NCBI RefSeq assembly: GCF_000001735.4
Contig: NC_003076.8
Coordinates: 20,711,835 to 20,775,834, forward strand
Length of the DNA: 64,000 nt
Direction of reading: 5' to 3'
Origin: Arabidopsis thaliana
Taxonomy: Eukaryota > Streptophyta > Magnoliopsida > Brassicales > Brassicaceae
Below are positions 60,846 to 64,000 of this stretch, one piece after another (position 1 is the stretch's first letter; every line of letters starts with the position of its first letter). The position numbers and the translations under genes were made by a program. The notes under the pieces are model-generated. The model was not told where the DNA came from. It worked only from the letters and a program-made list of their open reading frames with translations, and did no database searches.

Positions 60846-61211
60846 GTGGTATGTCAACGAGACGATGAGCAAGATGAAATATCAGCTCTTGTGAGTAGTT
60901 ACCTCGGGCCGTCATCATCTTTTCTTCATCGCTCAAGTCTCAGAAGATCCCCTGAATATATGGTTCCACTTCCACCTGGTGGGTTAGGAAGAAGTGTATA
61001 TGCATATGAACATCTGGCCCCAAATTCATACTCTCCAGGTCACGGACAGAGACATCCACTACAGTACTCTCCTCCAATTCATGGACAACAACAGTTACCA
61101 TATGGTTTACAAAGGGTTTACAGACATTCACCATCTGAAGAAAGATATTTGGGTTTATCCAATCAAAGGTCTCCTCGCAGTAACTCATCATTAGACCCCA
61201 AACAGGAGGAA
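60846..61211 (+). pseudogene. Orphan exon-like coding fragment
   Basis: An open frame of about 120 codons with protein-like composition: acidic start (RDDEQDEISALVSSYLG), then Pro/Ser/Tyr/Gly/Gln-rich low-complexity text (YMVPLPPGGLGRS, LPYGLQRVYRHSPSEERY) and RSPRSNSSLDPKQEE. It lacks a clear start, a downstream exon and a recognised domain. It ends exactly at the target site of the SINE-like insertion. It looks like an exon of an unknown gene, either a degenerate local gene or a captured fragment. I could not name the parent gene. Confidence 0.35.
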
Positions 61212-61220
61212 TGTAAATTT

Positions 61221-61389
61221 TTTTTTTTGATAACTCAGTGTCCAGACCACACAGTGATCTGACTAGTCCACTGGGCCGAAGCCCGCGACCAGGGATTTTT
61301 GAGCCTCCACTTAAGGGCCCCCTGGAACTGGTGGTCTGAGGCGGCAGAGCAAATCCGCATGTTAATTCCCTGGTGGCCAGGAATCAATT
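61221..61389 (-). mobile_element. SINE-like retroposon with poly(A) tail and target-site duplication
   Basis: On the minus strand this is a GC-richer unit of about 160 nt that ends GGACACTGAGTTATC followed by about 11 A residues (plus-strand T run ending at 61228). The 9-bp target-site copy TGTAAATTT is present on both sides (61212-61220 and 61390-61398). Interior text such as GGCTTCGGCCCAGTGGACTAG resembles plant SINE 3' parts. A clear tRNA-derived A/B box was not verified, so family assignment is open. Confidence 0.6.
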
Positions 61390-61522
61390 TGTAAATTTGT
61401 AACAAAGCTTTTTGTTTTTGTTTAAGTTAGTGATTTTTTTAATGTTTTGGGGCTTAAGAATGCAAAAAAATTTGCTCTGTGTAATTAACATTTAAGATGC
61501 TAATGTTATTGCTTCACAAGTT

Positions 61523-63801
61523 TTAGTCAACCTCAGATACATCGATGTCACTATCTAAATAGACCTCTGGTACTTCATCATCTGGATTCTCTTCATCTTC
61601 TGTCTCTGTTCCTTCTTGTTCTCTTTGCACTGCTCGAGCAATTGCGGATTCCAACCTTGTGCTTACAGTTTCCCATGACACAAGCTTTTCCATGAATGTA
61701 TTTATGTATTCAGCTCTTCGGTTCTGCATAAAACACAACAAGCATGAGACCATTGCTTTCAAATTTCGTGAAACTTTATTCGGGCATTACCTCAAAATCC
61801 AGATAGTAAGCGTGCTGTGTGGCACAAAGAGGGAAAAAGAAAACTAAATCAGCAATCAAGAAACCAATCGCTTTAGGTGAAATTCAGATAGAGAGAGATG
61901 AGTAGCATATATTATACCTCCCAGGTATCAATGGTGAGAAGTGGCTTCATATAAAGGACAGACCAAATGTGTGAGGAAATAAATATCCTTAGTAGCCAGC
62001 AACAAAGATTTTCTAGATATTGAAAGTTAAGTCACTTACAGAATAATCCCATACGAGCGGATTTACTGCATTGGGCGTCTTCACTATAACAAGTTTCTTG
62101 TCTTCCTCCTTTGGGAGAGGATTAACGGCATTTGCAACGTCAAGTCTATTCGCCTTATCTGCATCAATGATCCAGAAGCTTAAGTATGTAAGTAATTTGG
62201 GGTTTTGCATATTTGAAAAGGGAACAAAGATAAAAACACTCACATGCAAGCCATGTCCAACCCGAACCAAAATTCGAAGCTGCAGCCGACTTGAACCTTT
62301 CCAAAAACTCTTCGAAAGACCCAAAATCTCTTTCTATTAATCTGAGGAGCTCTCCAGTTGGCTTTCCTCCACCTCCAGGTTGGATAGACTCCCAGAAGAA
62401 CTCGTGGTTCCAAGCCTGCAAGCCCCTCATACATCTTTAATTTACATTCAATCAACCCATCTCACATTACGAAAACTTGCCACTATGACCATGGTCCTAA
62501 TCTGATTAAAGATATGAATCGTCAGGTGGTTTGCCCACTTACCCTGGATGTTATTTCTTGTCCAATCCACAGTTCACAAGAAACTACATGTATCATGTCA
62601 ATGCAAGTAACTAAGTGATTTCTTGTTACGTTTTAATGTCTCTACCTATCTATGGCAATATTTCTACATAACCTGAAGGTCTTTAACACTGACATTGCCA
62701 CTTACACGAATACAGTGTACTTATGGGGTTTTCAGTCTACCTTTTACATGAAAACTTTATTTTTCTTAAGAAAAACTGGTGGAAAGCAATATGGCATTTA
62801 CCTGTGCAGCGTTGTTGAAAGCAGGAAGCATATTGCCTTTGTTGTATGAAAGAAGCACAACTTCTTCCAAGGATAATGCATCTAGATCCGTGCCTAAGAT
62901 TTGCTTGTTCAGGTTCTCTACATAAGTTTTGTGATGTTTGCCCCAGTGATAATCCAAGGTTTCCCGGCTCATATGCGGTTCCAGAGCATCCTACCATATA
63001 TCAACACACCCAACGACCAACACAGAGTAAGCAACATCACGCATATGGTTCCAAAGCAGCAATCTCAATATATCTTTGATTTATTAAGTACTACGATTCA
63101 CAAAATATCCTATTTGTTATTACTACATTCATCTTTAAACAGATAGCTTGAATATTAGAGTAACCATCAACCTTCACAGCCTTATATATATCACTATCGT
63201 ACTATTAGAACCAAATAAACAAAATCTGATCCAATGATAAGGTTATATATCAACCAAAATTCAACCTAAAAGCTGGGTCTTTTTAATCTACTCGTTTCCA
63301 ACTCTATTGATAACGAGTTCACGAAAACATACAAGAGGATATGGAGGTGGCTTCAGCTCAAATCCAGCTGTGATAACACCGGAAACAGCCACCTTTGTCC
63401 CTAACCGTCTCTGCAAAATGAAAACACACCAAAGAGTGTGTTTTTGAATTCAAGTTCAAAACAAAACAAGTAAGAGTTTCATTGAAGCATTTCATCAAAC
63501 ACTTTCCCTACATGGTTCATTGTTCATGTTACAACCCAAAAAAGAGTTCCTTGTAGAATTCATCAGCTAATTCAAACTTGGAGGAGATAAAAGAGAAGTT
63601 TCAAAAACAAACCTTTCCGTTTCTTTTCCATTGCATTCGCCGGTTTGGCCCTGTAATTCACCAACTAAACCCATTTAAAACCCCCCAAGTGTTCATAGTA
63701 AGCGAGAGAGTAAGATAGAAAAAGGAGAGACCTTGAGAAGGAAGAAGCAGAGGAGAGTACAAGAGAGACGAGGGAGTGGCTGTCACTGCAACATTCATCA
63801 T
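61523..63801 (-). CDS. FSD2: Plastid iron superoxide dismutase FSD2
   Basis: Fe-SOD of plastid nucleoids; with FSD3 it protects the plastid transcription machinery. Nine exons: 63801-63732, 63650-63613, 63410-63333, 62990-62802, 62415-62244, 62158-62040, 61944-61918, 61814-61791, 61723-61523. They encode 305 residues. A transit peptide (about 1-45, basic, Ser/Leu/Pro-rich) is followed by the SOD fold. Metal ligands are visible in [21 protein letters not shown] and [16 protein letters not shown]; the GGGGKPTG segment and SGWTWL are typical of Fe-SOD. After the fold an acidic tail ([19 protein letters not shown]) extends the protein beyond FSD1 length, as known for FSD2. The first of two adjacent ATGs (63801) is used. 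Confidence 0.97.
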
Positions 63802-63860
63802 CTTCACTCAAAGCGTTACTGATTATTTTTGATTCAACAAATATACAGATTCTTTCTTGC

Positions 63861-63870
63861 TATTATATAA
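63861..63870 (-). promoter_or_regulatory. TATA box of FSD2
   Basis: TTATATAATA on the minus strand, about 60 bp upstream of the FSD2 ATG, predicting a short leader of roughly 30 nt. The remaining sequence to 64000 is AT-rich promoter with no gene. Confidence 0.55.
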
Positions 63871-64000
63871 CTAAGCCCGCCTTCTTATCTCATAGTCAAA
63901 TTTATTTCCTTTTTGGTTAGTGTTAAAATACTAATTTCAATTGAATTATATTTGTTTTTGTTCCTGTAAAAATAAGTGTAGTTCAAAAATAAAAGATTAA

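Noticed and set aside
1-64000. CRISPR arrays, bacterial operons or phage-like modules
   Set aside because: None present; spliced genes and nuclear-type tRNAs show plant nuclear DNA, and the regular repeats seen are minisatellite, microsatellite or local duplications.

Overview
The window is plant nuclear DNA. It has AT-rich intergenic sequence, short GT-AG introns, intron-bearing nuclear tRNA-Tyr, tRNA-Ser with a long variable arm, and plastid- and mitochondrion-targeted proteins. The gene content and order (CLPC1, a fumarase, NBP35, CRL, RBOHC, ERD1, RNH1B, FSD2) match the Arabidopsis thaliana chromosome 5 segment around At5g50915-At5g51100. That match is from memory of the gene order, not from a search. 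Exon limits below were read from the sequence using reading frame, GT/AG sites and family alignment.

Left third (1-21.8 kb): first exon of a bHLH factor (-); 3.3 kb without a recognised gene; CLPC1, the main stromal Hsp100 chaperone (-); MHF1/CENP-S, a histone-fold DNA-repair protein (+); an odd KH-like protein with RNA polymerase II CTD-like heptads and one in-frame stop (+); 3.4 kb of intergenic DNA with a diverged duplicated block; then cytosolic fumarase FUM2 (+), which carries a duplicated 3' splice site.

Middle (22-44.6 kb): NBP35 (+), a WD40 protein (+), a DYW-class PPR protein (+), tRNA-Tyr (-), an F-box protein (-), a plastid rubredoxin-like protein (+), CRL (-), a short-chain dehydrogenase (-), SDHAF2 (+), the mitochondrial ATP-Mg/Pi carrier APC2 (+) and tRNA-Ser (+).

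Right third (44.6-64 kb): RBOHC/RHD2 NADPH oxidase (-) and ERD1/CLPD (+) diverge from a 2.3-kb promoter region. That region contains the known ERD1 drought/senescence elements and a fold-back repeat. RNase H1 RNH1B (-) follows, then a gene-poor stretch with a SINE-like insertion in an orphan exon-like fragment, and plastid Fe-superoxide dismutase FSD2 (-).

There is no operon logic. Several genes serve organelles: CLPC1 and ERD1 are alternative unfoldases for the same plastid Clp protease; FSD2, CRL and the rubredoxin act in plastids; SDHAF2, APC2 and RNH1B act in mitochondria. The most unusual features are the CTD-like/KH gene, whose stop could be removed by a frame-preserving 165-nt exitron, and the 57-bp duplication of a FUM2 splice acceptor.
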